NCBI RefSeq assembly: GCF_037042905.1
Contig: NC_087257.1
Coordinates: 24,751,501 to 24,815,500 of the forward strand
DNA: 64,000 nt
Source: Lytechinus pictus
Taxonomy: Eukaryota > Echinodermata > Echinoidea > Temnopleuroida > Toxopneustidae
Direction: 5' to 3'
Below are positions 35,665-46,662 of the stretch, piece by piece (position 1 is the first letter of the stretch; the number at the start of each line of letters is the position of its first letter). The position numbers and the translations under genes are program-made. The notes under the pieces were generated by a model. That model saw only the letters and a program-made list of their open reading frames with translations. It was not told the DNA's origin and did no database searches.

Positions 35665-37689
35665 TGGTATGTAACTCTAAATTATCCCAGGTCAAAGTGA
35701 CCCGGATATCTGGTCATTATTTTGTGACACTCCCCGATCCACGTTGATCCAGGTAAAATTGACCCGGAATAACGTTCGCATAATGGGACATTCATATTCC
35801 ATGTACACAGAAAATATGCTTCTCGATCGCAGTCCTGTGTCTCTTCACAGCTGTATATAATAGTATTTGCACAAAGATCATTATTGAGTTTGTATAATAT
35901 GGGTTATTGTTGAACCGACATAACCCCAACACTCTTTTGAAAGTAACTCGGCACAGGGTTCATGAACAGGTCAGATTAGAATTTACATTCCAGTTTCAAG
36001 CCACATATCTATGTACATGTATGTCTGTCTGTCCATCCGTATAATTATGTTTCTGTCATGGCTACTGGACATTTCTCCATTCTTTCGGTTTCGAACCTAT
36101 AACCCCGTCTCAAAACTGCATCGTCCCCGATCGTCCCTTTCAAGTTGAATTTCCAATTCGCTCCTTACGAAATCATGACGATGTTGAAAAGTATATATAT
36201 AGGCAATAATTTGATCCCACTTTTGTTTTTCCTCACTCATAATTAATTTCCGTTTTACTATCGTATTTGCCGTGATTTTTGACAGCATATACATTATACA
36301 GCCACCCTGGCGAAACCAGCTCTAGTCGGAATAAATATATCACCGCGTTATTTCAAATGATATACCATCAGACCATCGGGTTTGGAGTCAGTTTCGGTTG
36401 TGTTGCTGTCAGTCATTACGATTGCATTTAGCATAATGTACATCAGTTACGCAAAAAAATCTTTTCTTATATTATTGATGCATATTTTGCAACAGATTTC
36501 TATTTAGACAACTCACTTAAAATGATACTTATTTCGTATGGTCATTATATGCAAGGGAGGACAATTTCCTGTGTTTTTCCAACTACCATCATTATGACGT
36601 ATGATTTAACGGACAGGTTCACCAACGATGTGAACAACAGGGTTATAAGATACCAGAAAAGTTAAAAATCAAACTAATAAAGGTACACTGAAAATGAGTC
36701 ATGAAATCAGATGTAAAAAAATAGTAACATTTTAAATTTTGCTTGATTTCTTGAAAGATCCGTAAAACACAGTTCATAGGCTTATATACACGACACGGCG
36801 GTATGAAATAGCGGAGCAAATAGTTTTATGAATAGGAATATGAAACATTCTAAATCTCTTCTCTATATTAATGTAGAATATTGTTTGCCAGTTCTGCGAG
36901 AACATGTGAAATCAGAATTATCATGCTTATTCAGCTTATTCACGCTTATTCAGTTATATCGCAAATATTTGTTACAATGTATGAAAATGATTTGTATCAA
37001 TATTTATGTCTTTTCTGTTGGAAATAAATCTGAATCTGAATTGTTAGTTACAATAAGTCAATAACGATCTAATTTGTAATTTAAAACAGTTAGAATATGT
37101 CACCGAATTTGCATATGTTCATCGTCAGTGCTGTGCAAGATTTTTTTTTTTTTTGGTTGAAGATGAAGTTTTACATCGTATATTTTCCGTTTATGTTTAC
37201 GTAAGTAGTCAACCTGCTGAGGGATGGACTCAAATCTGAAAGATTTTGATTATTCAGTGACACGATGAGCAAAATAAATTATCAAAATGCAAGCGAGCAA
37301 AACTATATATCGACATTATTTTTGCATGAAAAATGAAAAAAAAAACTTAAATTCTGCTGTTTTGTACCAAACGTTTTGAAGAAATCATCAAATAATGAAA
37401 ACAATATCACGTGATTTGCTTTTATCACTATTTTCTTTTCGTCAGTAACCTTGCAGGGATGTCTGTAAATGACACAGAAGATTTCAACAAGACTAGTGTA
37501 CGGCCAGTAAAAGAAAGATGCGCATGTCCCATGATGCTTTGCAGTACGTTCCCATTAATTTAAAATAAATTATTGAAACTACATTGCCATAACTTTTTAA
37601 CTTTTTTTTTACTCCCATCCGATTTTGATGAAATTAAAAATGTTGCGTTTATTTATTTTTCTCTAATTTGTTGAAATTACCATTTTCCG

Positions 37690-37830
37690 TAATTCACTCA
37701 TTCATTCATTTATTTATTTATTCATCCATTTATCAATCTATTCATTTTGGTTTGTTTATTCATTTATCATTTATTGATTCATTTTTCAATTCATTAACCA
37801 ATTCATTTATCCATTATTTTGTTTACTGAC
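37690..37830. repeat. ATTCATTTATT-like simple repeat
   Basis: Imperfect four-base periodicity of CATT and TTTA units over about 140 bp. Confidence 0.75.
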
Positions 37831-38417
37831 TCATTATTATTATATTTAGGGGGGTAGACATTGTCTCCGAAACATTTTGGGTTGTGTACAGCAGCAGTAG
37901 TTTTAAGTTGAAATCTGGATAACTGTTTTTATTGTTCAGATCTGTATTGCAAATGTTATTTCTCCAACAATGAAATTGAAATGTGTGAAAAAATAAAATC
38001 CAGGCACACTTTGTAAAAACTGTATAGATATTGGATTTTTGTCCCTTGAGAAGATTCTATTTATTTCTAGAGACGCAGTGAACCTTGTACTGCCCTGTGT
38101 GATATATCTATTGTCGGTTTGGACGTTTGGCTGGTAGTTACTCACAACTGCATTTATATACAAACATAACAAAACGACCTCTAAGAAACACCAAATGATA
38201 ACAACCCAAAACCAAAGAAAAAAGCAATTGGTTTATCATGGTGAACTAAAGTTTGGCCACATGAAAATAGTTCCACTGAAAACAGTTTAAATTGACCTGC
38301 ATCCAAACAGTTGTGAATCAGGCCAATTTATAATGATTTGAATTGGGCCTATTATGTATTCATGTGACCACTTCCCTTAGGCCACCAATTCACGTCAAAT
38401 TTGTATGTTTGAGACAA

Positions 38418-38613
38418 GGGCGGATCCAGGATTTTCCAAAAAGGGGGCGCATTTTCCCGAGGAAAAATTTGACAAGCAAAAAACAAGTCTTCACTTTCAA
38501 AAGCGGTGGGGGCACACACATTTTAACGGCATTTGTACATTACAAATTTTAATTGTGCCTCTCAAAGGGGCGGGGGCACGGACCGGCTTTGCCCCCCCCC
38601 CCCTGGATCCGCC
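38418..38613. mobile_element. foldback with GGCGGATCCAGG ends
   Basis: The left end GGGCGGATCCAGGATTTTCC is mirrored by CCCCTGGATCCGCC on the right next to a C-run. Related termini occur near 6541 and 61600. Confidence 0.6.
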
Positions 38614-38984
38614 AGTGGTGCTACTGTCGTTATTCTCTTGATCTATTTGCATTCTGTTGATTTTTTGTTGATGTTATATTTTCATTAAATACTAAATTAT
38701 ATAAAACAAAATCAAACGTAGAAATATGATGACGTCACCGTTCTGTAGGCCTATACTCTATAAATCGCAAGACAACAGAACGCTATTATAATGTTGCTCG
38801 TGGAAAAAAAAAATCCAAAACAATTTTTATACGAGGACTTTTACTAATGTTGTATGGTGAAAATGGCATCCATCTGCCAAAGCAACAGTTTGAACATGAA
38901 CAAGAAATTTAAACAAATCGACAATTTTGGGTCTTGGTTTGATTTCTATACGCATGCCGTTTGCTGTTTGTTTAAACTAAAGTT

Positions 38985-39540
38985 CGTTGACCCTAAATGA
39001 CCTTTGACCTTAGTCATGTGACCTGAAACTCGCGCAGGCTATTCAGGGATACATGGTTGCTCTTATGTCAAAGTTTCATGAACTAGATCCACAAACTTTT
39101 AAAGTTATGATGACAATTTCACAAATACCCCCGATGGTCAAAGTTCATTGACCCCAATTGACTTCTGACCTTGGTCATGAGACCTGAAACTCAGGCAGGA
39201 TCTTCAGTGATACACCATTACCCTTAAGTTTCATCCAAGTTATGATGACATTCCAAAAACTTAACCTTGGTTAAGATTTCAATATCGATTCCCCCAACAT
39301 GGTCCAAGTTCATTGACCCTAAATGACCTTTGACCTTGGTCATGTGACCTGAAACTCAGACAGGATATTCAGTAATACTTGAATACCCTTATGTCCAAGT
39401 TTTATGAACTAGGTCCATACTCTCGAAGTTATGATATTACATTTAAAAAACTTAACCTTTGTTAAGATTGTTGACGACGCCGCCGTCGCCGTCGGAAAAG
39501 CGCCGCCTATATAGTCTCGCTCAGCTATGCAGGTGAGACA
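38985..39540. repeat. three-unit tandem repeat with TGACCTTTGACCT and terminal hairpin
   Basis: Three units of about 160 bp begin near 38990, 39150 and 39315. Each contains TGACC..TGACCTTGGTCATG and ACCTGAAACTC. Units 1 and 3 hold exact TGACCTTTGACCT (38998-39010 and 39324-39336). The array ends with GACGCCGCCGTCGCCGTCGG and GTCTCGCTCAGCTATGCAGG followed by TGAGAC, a small hairpin at about 39514-39539. Confidence 0.8.
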
Positions 39541-40129
39541 AAATGACCAAATAACCACACCCACTCCTCCAAAAGCTATCCTGAACGATCTTACTTTCCT
39601 CTACACTTAATGGGGAGGGGGGGAGGCCGGGACGGCAGTATTTTCGAGGGGATCGACACATCTCTTCAGTGGACACAAATCATTTCAATATACTTCAATT
39701 AATGATTTATTTTATAATACTTTTGCTCAAAAGTCACTCCTTAAATTTTATATGTTCGAGTGGAAATGAAATAAAAAATTTAATTGAATTAAATTGAATT
39801 AATTGAATTTATTCCAAAACAATAGTTCTGTATATAAGTAGGCATATAGGGACACCCCTTTGAATCTGTGTCTGCCAAGTCCAATAATATATGTGCCCTG
39901 CCAGTTTTGAAATAAAAAACCTCCCCATTATAATATATTTTTAATGTCTCTCTACAAGTTCAAGGTCAAATTTGCCCAACTTTAGCCAAGTATATAGGCC
40001 CTATACAAGCATGACATGGCTGTTAATGGTCCGAACTAGGCGTGACAGAATGAGGAATGAGAATGAGGAGAAAAGGACGCCTAATATGGGCGAAATCCGC
40101 TCGTATAAATCCATGTTAAAATAAATGTA

Positions 40130-41954
40130 CACTCCCCTCCAAAAGTTTGGGAACACCTGCATTCAGTGTGTGCTTTTCTATACTTGGTAGACTTTATTGA
40201 TATTCAGGCTCATAGCACAGTTGAATTTTTGTTTTAAAGTGAAGATTATACAGCAGTGTAAATTTTGTTATTGATTCAAACAAATTTACACTCTCTTAAA
40301 TGGCTGGCTACCAGTCAAGATGGCATTCTCTCAAAATGCTAACTTATTTTATTACATGCAGTTATTGCAGTTATTCAGAGCTTTTACACTAATACATGTG
40401 CAACTTCATTCATTTTTCCTTTTCCTAGTCAGAAGTCAGACACAAAAATAAAATTAAACAATACTCAGTGTTTCACTGATATGGAAAACACAGATGAGTC
40501 TCACTTGTTGGGCAAGTTTCTCGAACCTTCCTGTCTAGTTCTTTCTTAAGCAGCTCGATGGGATTGAGATATGGGGACTGGGGCGGCCAATCCATGATTT
40601 CCAGGACTTGTTTCTATTCCTTTTTAGTCTTTGCATAGTCTTGACGTGTGTTTTGGGTCATTGTCCTGCTGGAAAACGAATCCTCCGATCAGGCGTTTCC
40701 CTGAAGGGATGGCCTTCCGCTGTAGGATTGAATGATAGCCGTGCTGGTTGAGGATACCCTCTACTCTGTGCAAGCTGCCTACCTTTCCTGCACCAAAGCA
40801 ACCCCAAACCATGACATTACCACCACCATGTTTTACAGTTGGCTTGATGCATTGGGGTAGCATCTTTTCTCCCTTTCGCCGTCTCACATAGGTACGTCGC
40901 TTGCTACCAAACACCTCGAACTTTGATTCGTCAGACCAAAGAACCTTCTGCCACTGCACCAAAGACCAGTCTTCATGCTTCCTAGCCCAAGCAAGCCTTT
41001 TCTTCCGGTTGTTTTCTTTGAGGAGAGGTTTCCTTGAAGCCACACGGTCCATCAGCCCTGCTCCACAGAGACGTCTTCTAACAGTTGAAGAACATACAGG
41101 CATCTCATGGGTGTTGTTGAGGTCAGCTGTAATCTGTGGGCAAGTCAGACAACGGTTGCGCAGACTGCTCACCCGAATGTATTTATCTTCAGCAGGAGAT
41201 GTTGTTTTTGGCCTACCACTTCGTCTCCTGTCCCCATTAGACCCAGTGGCCTCTTTGCGTTTCAGGCTGTAGTGAACAGCATGGATACTGATCTTGAGTT
41301 TCCCGGCTATTTCTCGTATGGAGTAGCCTTCTTCAAAACTACATTTGACTGACGTGTTTCCAAAGAAAGCTGTCTTGTCTTAGCCATTTTAATTTTGTGA
41401 CTGACTTCTGACAAAGAAAAACTGAATAGGCAAAATAAATGAAGGTGCACTGGAATAAGTGTAAAAAACTCTGAATAACTTTTGAATTCATGAATTTCAA
41501 ATTGCACTGATGTCTACTCCACTTCCATGCATTTTCTTTAAAGAAGGATTAGGTATTTGTCAATTTCAGACGTTTTCCAGGATAAAGATGCAGATTTCCA
41601 TAAATTAACTGTCTTATGAACAATACTGAGCAACAAATTCTGAGGACATCTGCTGTAACATTCACAAAATAATGGGAAGAATTTCAGAATAGAACCCCAA
41701 ACAGAACAATGTTAAAAGAAGTTAGCATTTTTTAGAGAATGCCATCTTGACTGGTAGCCTGCCCTCTTTGGCAGCTGCACGTCTCTTAAGAGCTTTGAAT
41801 TTGTTTGAATCAATGATAAAATGTACACAGGTGTATAGCCTTCACTTTAAAACAAAAATACAGCTGTACTACGAGGCTTAACTTCAGTAAAGTCTACCAA
41901 AGTTCGAAAAACACACACTGAAGGCAGGTGTTCCCAAACTTTTGGAGGGGAGTG
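40130..41954. mobile_element. Tc1-like DNA transposon with long terminal inverted repeats
   Basis: Ends CACTCCCCTCCAAAAGTTTG and its inverse, flanked by TA at 40128-40129 and 41955-41956. The inverted repeats run over about 215 bp, mirrored out to GGCTACCAGTCAAGATGGCA near 40300 and its inverse near 41745. The total of 1825 bp is close to an autonomous Tc1 element, but the transposase is broken. Confidence 0.92.
40473..41387 (-). pseudogene. Tc1-family transposase, frameshifted
   Basis: The reading frame starts at 41387 (MAKTRQLSLETRQ), changes frame near 41334, continues through SIREIAGKLKIS (helix-turn-helix) and RSGRPKTTS (AT-hook-like linker), then the catalytic core. It stops at 40624 just after the second catalytic aspartate motif (FQQDNDPKHTS). 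The rest, with MDWPPQSP and the NPIE motif carrying the third acidic residue, lies in another frame to about 40473. WSDESKFE supplies the first aspartate. At least two frameshifts are present, so no full-length transposase can be made from this copy. Confidence 0.9.
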
Positions 41955-42479
41955 TATATTTCTGCCATGAAGCTATAAAACACAGTTATAGCTTCATGCC
42001 TTTCTGCATTGCATGAATAGTCCTACATGTATGAACGGGTACATAGTCTTCCAAATTATAGACAATGAAGTAGAATTTTCACTTATTATTTTCAAAAAAA
42101 TTAAAGTACGTATCTTCTTAGTATTACTCCATGAAAAAGGGGCGTGTCAGCCAAAAGGATGAGGACTATAAATTTAAATGAATTTTCCTTTTCAAACAAA
42201 GCATGGCGCTCAGTACACACATCTCGCTCAAATTGACTCAAAATGCATGCTTCTCAGTCTCAATGCTTTTCCCATTCACTATACATGTATGTGGGTGGAC
42301 GCATAGAGAACACGCAGGCACTCACTTTTCCCGTCGTGCGTTTATTTTCCTGTAAGAATTCGAGAGCGGGAACAAATTTCGAGCTCGAGGAAGATTGCAT
42401 TTGCAAATCACAGTTAAAAATATTGGTATGGAATTATGACGCTCGCATATCATGAAATCTCTTTCGCGTTCTCTTGGTA

Positions 42480-42609
42480 TACCGGGGAAAAAAACTCTTA
42501 ACTGGGAAACACACACCTAAGAGTTGAAGATTATTTAAAAGGAGTGACGGACCAGTTTGACGCTGGAAAATTTCTGACCATGCCTGGCAGCTAGCGTGAT
42601 TTGGAAAAA
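42480..42609 (+). other. possible 5' UTR exon of the SKIDA1-like gene
   Basis: A donor AAAAAG|GTAAGA lies at 42609/42610 and a good acceptor TTTATTTCAG at 43071-43080 precedes the ATG at 43152 by about 70 bases. The upstream limit is unknown. This is inference from splice signals only. Confidence 0.3.
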
Positions 42610-43151
42610 GGTAAGAAAGAAGTTTATTTCTATAAAAAATAAAGTTTTGATTTTATTTAATATTAGGCCTATACATTTTCATACCAGTTTCTATAAACTT
42701 TTGTTTAGATTAATTGATGGGTCCTACGATTATGCATTATTTGCCCTATATACAAAACAGATTTATGAAGATCATTATCTTAATGAGAATTCCTTGATTA
42801 TGATTTTGAATACTAGTAAAAAACAGCACAGTGGCTGCCAGTTGAGTTATGCACTTAGAATAATGTACATTGCAGAACTTGATGTGTATTAAATTTGTAC
42901 CTTAAAAATCATTTAGTTTCAATCGTGCGTATTTTATTGCGGTTTCTTTCAAATAGACCCTTCTGCATGTCGTACTGTCCTTGGCCTGCGAATCGGGTCA
43001 GAAATTGGATTCTAAAAACGTGCTTGAAAATAAAATGAATGTGAATTGAAGGCATATTGTTTGTTTTCCTGTTTTATTTCAGATCTGGATTGAACGACAA
43101 ACCTCACCCTGTTGTACACATATAGGCCCTATGCGGACTTAAACTGGAATC

Positions 43152-45470
43152 ATGAAAAATAATTTGGGCGCCAGGATGGAGGCAAGTCACGTCAAACTCA
43201 ACGGAATTCGACTCGACATACTGTTAATGCAAGCAAAAAATGGCGGCAAACACGTAAAAATGTACGTCTTGAAACAAGTATTCGAAGCCTTTCAAAAGGA
43301 AAAAAAATCATTTCCGAGGACTACGTTTCATAAACGCTTGAGCAGGCTACATATCACCCTAAAACCGTGCAAATTAAAAGAGATTCATCGCCTAAAATGG
43401 CTAAAAGCAGTTCCGAATCGTACCAGTAAATGTTGTCTAATTTCTCATGCAGATTTGCTAAAGCTTTGTCGGTCGTGTGGTGTAGAAACAGAGGCGTTGG
43501 AAAGCAAAAGTAAGGTCAAAACAAACATCAAATTAAAACGCAAGAAACGCAAGAAAAATGCCAAGAAACGAGAGAGGGATATAGACAGAAAATGTAAAAA
43601 TTCAAATGAGTATGATTTAGAATATTCAATGTGCTCAGAAAGAATTATTAACTGTCATAAGTCGAGTGGTACAGATTATCCGAATGCTTCAAAATCCGAC
43701 ATAAGTTTTACCCACGGTAACTCAGTGGACAGTGATTTCCGTACACAACATGTGCGTAGCGGCAATGCAATGCACGGAGAGGCTACATGTAAACAAATGG
43801 TGAATGGCCGCTGCATTGAGTATGACAGTAGCAGCTCCACTAAAAAATCGGTGGAATTTTCGTTTTCTGAGCCTCGCTTTGGATTTCGAAAATGTGAGAG
43901 GAGAACTGTGACATTTGACATTCATTCCCAAGCATTTTCTACGGCAGACAGCTCTTTATTTGACGCCAAACGACCAAAGAACATGCGCGGAGAAGCCGAA
44001 TTTGATTGTCGAGAAACTGGCGCAAACATGGATGATAATAATACAGTAGACACATGCCTTCCTATTGCATCAAATGCTAACGTAAACTGTGAGGATATTA
44101 TACACAGTGAAACTAAAACGGCCGCCTCGAAAGAAAAGGAATATTTTGGATTTACTGGGCAGGAGAAAGAGGATAATTCTTGGAAATCGTTTGGCAATGT
44201 ACCCGACCAAGATGCGGCCGCCATATTGGAGAATACCGAGGAAAATAGTGAAGGAGAAATACGTTTTGTGAATGGATTTCAATTTGCCGTCGCAGCTCAA
44301 CAGATTCGCGTGGGGTGCAATGATTTGGAGAGCGGCAGTGACCAAGAGAGTGAATTGTCGAACTTGGAAATCAACTCGAATCTGTCTGATTTATCGGAGT
44401 TATCAGTGTCCAGTGAGTCGTTGAATTCGGAGTCAAGCAGAAACATGGGCGCTGGGGAGATTGGTAGGGGTCGGTGGCGGGCCAGGGTCGGGTCAAATTC
44501 AGACGGGGAGTCGGAATGCTCACCGAACTTGAGAGACAGTCCAGCGGACTTTTATCATGGAGCGAATCCAGGTCATAGTATTAGTATATCGCGTGGAGCT
44601 AGCTGCGGTCTACCAAGTTTACATTCGTCACTGTGTAACCCCAGTACATTATGGTCGCATCATTCGGCAATGTACGCTAAGAAAATAAGCGACTCTATGC
44701 GAGCCAAGAATGATAAATCCTTGATTATGCAGGGGCGCCATAACAATTGCATTAGGAACATTCAGCAGAAAGCTCGTGAAAATCATGAAAACGAGCGGAC
44801 CACTGAACACGAGTGCGGCCGAAACTGTACGGAGGTTACCGCTGCTGAGTCGGGGGAACACCAAGACACTGTAACAGGTGCATCGGCCCTGGTGTTGAAA
44901 AAGAGCCAGAAATCGTGGCATGTCTCGCCACAAAAAGAAGGGGAGGAGACCTTAAATGGGGAGATCAAACTTGGAGAAAAAAGGAAATCGGGCATACGGA
45001 CAGAAGAATGCACAGAAAGTAAATCCCTGCCTCACAAGAAAAATCACAAGAAAAAGAGAAAGAAGAAAAATACACGATGTAACTTTGACGGGGAAGGTGT
45101 AGAAAAATGTGATGTGAATGGGAATTTCGTCAAACGGGCGAAAGGTTCGGGTACGCGTCTTGTATCAGAAACCAAGCCAGAAATTTGCCATAAGAAAAAA
45201 CGACACAATGCGCAACGGGAACCAAAGAAAGTGGCGGAATTAAAGCGAAAACTGGAAGCCATTTCTAACGAATTAGAACGCCTTCAGAAAAGCAAGGCGA
45301 AGAAATCGATCGGAAAGGGGGTGGTGAATTGTAAGCAAGAAAAGACACGGCGATTAAAACCGCAAGAAACCTGTAGTGACTTGACTATATCTTTTTATAT
45401 ATCTACATCTATATATTCTTTCCTTGTATATATTTTCATTTATATTTCAACATTCTGTATATGTATATAA
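43152..45470 (+). CDS. SKIDA1: SKI/SNO/DAC-domain protein (SKIDA1-like), reading frame interrupted by an LTR element
   Basis: The open frame has 772 codons, of which 740 (43152-45371) are host sequence. The last 32 are read from the inserted LTR and end at a TAA. Residues about 12-110 match the SKI/SNO/DAC fold: NGIRLDILLMQ, VFEAFQKEKKSFPRTTFHKR, CKLKEIHRLKWL and KCCLISHADLLKLCRSCG, the order seen in SKIDA1. Next come lysine-rich nuclear-localisation-like runs (about 125-145), a long serine/acidic low-complexity middle, further basic runs near 660-670, and a short coiled coil (about 705-725). SKI/DACH proteins are nuclear transcriptional co-regulators. The missing C-terminus lies at 50819-51043. 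Symbol assignment rests on remembered similarity; DACH or SKI relatives are the alternatives. Confidence 0.75.
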   Translation: MKNNLGARMEASHVKLNGIRLDILLMQAKNGGKHVKMYVLKQVFEAFQKEKKSFPRTTFHKRLSRLHITLKPCKLKEIHRLKWLKAVPNRTSKCCLISHADLLKLCRSCGVETEALESKSKVKTNIKLKRKKRKKNAKKRERDIDRKCKNSNEYDLEYSMCSERIINCHKSSGTDYPNASKSDISFTHGNSVDSDFRTQHVRSGNAMHGEATCKQMVNGRCIEYDSSSSTKKSVEFSFSEPRFGFRKCERRTVTFDIHSQAFSTADSSLFDAKRPKNMRGEAEFDCRETGANMDDNNTVDTCLPIASNANVNCEDIIHSETKTAASKEKEYFGFTGQEKEDNSWKSFGNVPDQDAAAILENTEENSEGEIRFVNGFQFAVAAQQIRVGCNDLESGSDQESELSNLEINSNLSDLSELSVSSESLNSESSRNMGAGEIGRGRWRARVGSNSDGESECSPNLRDSPADFYHGANPGHSISISRGASCGLPSLHSSLCNPSTLWSHHSAMYAKKISDSMRAKNDKSLIMQGRHNNCIRNIQQKARENHENERTTEHECGRNCTEVTAAESGEHQDTVTGASALVLKKSQKSWHVSPQKEGEETLNGEIKLGEKRKSGIRTEECTESKSLPHKKNHKKKRKKKNTRCNFDGEGVEKCDVNGNFVKRAKGSGTRLVSETKPEICHKKKRHNAQREPKKVAELKRKLEAISNELERLQKSKAKKSIGKGVVNCKQEKTRRLKPQETCSDLTISFYISTSIYSFLVYIFIYISTFCICI

Positions 45471-46242
45471 ATTCTTTCTTTTATTTCCAATTTCATATAT
45501 TCTCACTTGTTCACGCCATGTGTATTTACTACAATACTGTACATTCACAGAGCAAGCCAACTCATTTTCTGTCCAAATCTACTTGGCAAACACATTCTTA
45601 TATTGAGAAACAACCTTTCTTTTGTTCCTAGACTTGGAGCAAACATCCTTTCATTGTTCCTTGTTTATTGCAATAAACTTGCAGGTATACAACATCACTA
45701 CAGAGATGCTCGCATGTTTGCTTTTCTCACAGTCTGCTTCTCTCCTCTTTGTTCTTCTCAACTGTGTTTTGTCCTCTTTTTGGCGCTTATTTCTTTGTCT
45801 CATCTTTTCTGATGTTGGTAAAAACAACTTGTTTTCTCTACCACATCATCACTCTACTCTCTGCCTTCGTCCTGTCCACTCATGCTGACCATCTCATCCA
45901 GCTGCTAGTGAGGATTGAATCAAATCTTGTGGAGGATCAGCTTATACTTAATTATTTCTCTGCATTTTCCAATCTTATTCCTTACCGTCACTTACACTCA
46001 TTCGAAGTCTATATCCTCTGCATATTTAATGAGCTCATTACTTCGCGAGACATTTTGTGACATCTGTCCCTTTTTTCTAATCTATTTGAAATTGTGAAGT
46101 GTATATATTTCTATTCACGGATTTGTGCAATTTACCTGAGATTCTGAGCGGCTGGACCCCATTCTATCTTCTGGCGAGCAAGAATTAAGGTAGGACCTAA
46201 CTTTTATATAAATATTAGGAGATTGTATAGCCAATTTCCTAA
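45372..46242 (+). repeat. 5' LTR
   Basis: Begins TGTAGTGACTTGACTATATC and ends TTTCCTAA, not the usual TG...CA. The exact end could shift by one base because of the A-run. It contains an AATAAA at 45672-45677. It matches the 3' LTR at a constant offset of 4571. Confidence 0.93.
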
Positions 46243-46244
46243 AC

Positions 46245-46260
46245 TGGTGACCCCGACGTG
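46245..46260 (+). promoter_or_regulatory. primer-binding site for tRNA-Trp
   Basis: TGGTGACCCCGACGTG is the complement of the 3' end of animal tRNA-Trp (CACGTCGGGGTCACCA) and starts two bases after the 5' LTR. It is the minus-strand priming site. Confidence 0.85.
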
Positions 46261-46377
46261 ATCCTGAATCCTTAATTTTCTTTTATCGCCCTCTATTCAT
46301 TTCTCTCACTTCGCTATTCTTATTTCGCTATTTTTGTTTCCTTTCTACTTCTCAATTTTTTTTCTTTACTCTACAAC

Positions 46378-46662
46378 ATGACTACTCCTAATGTTTCCTC
46401 TACTCCTGAATCTTTCCTTTCTCCAATCGACCAACTCTCTGCGCAGGTTGACCAGCTCACAATGCAGATTCAAGCATTAACCATGCTGAAAAACCAGAGA
46501 GGGACTTGTAGTCGACAGCGCAAGTCGGTTTCACGCAGTGAGCAGCATGCAGGTGCCCAGTGCTGGTATCACTGGAAGCATGGGAGCAGTGCTCAAAAGT
46601 GCATAGGTCCTTGCTCTTTCTCGGCAAAACAGGCCCAGGGAAACGACCCCGCCAAGGAATAG
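46378..46662 (+). CDS. gag: Gag, very short, with CHCC zinc finger
   Basis: 94 residues. The N-terminus has a short heptad-like segment (about 17-37). The C-terminus has a zinc knuckle C62-x2-H65-x9-C75-x3-C79, the CHCC type reported for CsRn1-group elements rather than the usual CCHC. There is no room for a capsid domain, which normally takes a few hundred residues, so an internal deletion is likely. It overlaps pol by about 100 bases, with pol in the -1 frame, suggesting frameshift expression. Confidence 0.75.
   Translation: MTTPNVSSTPESFLSPIDQLSAQVDQLTMQIQALTMLKNQRGTCSRQRKSVSRSEQHAGAQCWYHWKHGSSAQKCIGPCSFSAKQAQGNDPAKE

Larger units (their letters stand above)
31920..42480. other. intergenic, repeats only
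   Basis: No host coding exon recognised. It holds a LINE tail, a minisatellite, several MITEs, a three-unit TGACCT repeat and a Tc1 transposon, annotated separately. Stretches 35760-37650 and 41960-42480 are AT-rich with nothing I can name. Confidence 0.5.

Noticed and set aside
42596-42892. 98-codon frame before the SKIDA1-like ATG
   Set aside because: Begins at a non-ATG codon across a likely splice donor; AT-rich intron sequence.
45424-46097. Several open frames inside the 5' LTR, repeated exactly in the 3' LTR
   Set aside because: They are LTR non-coding sequence; their exact repetition only shows that the LTRs are the same.
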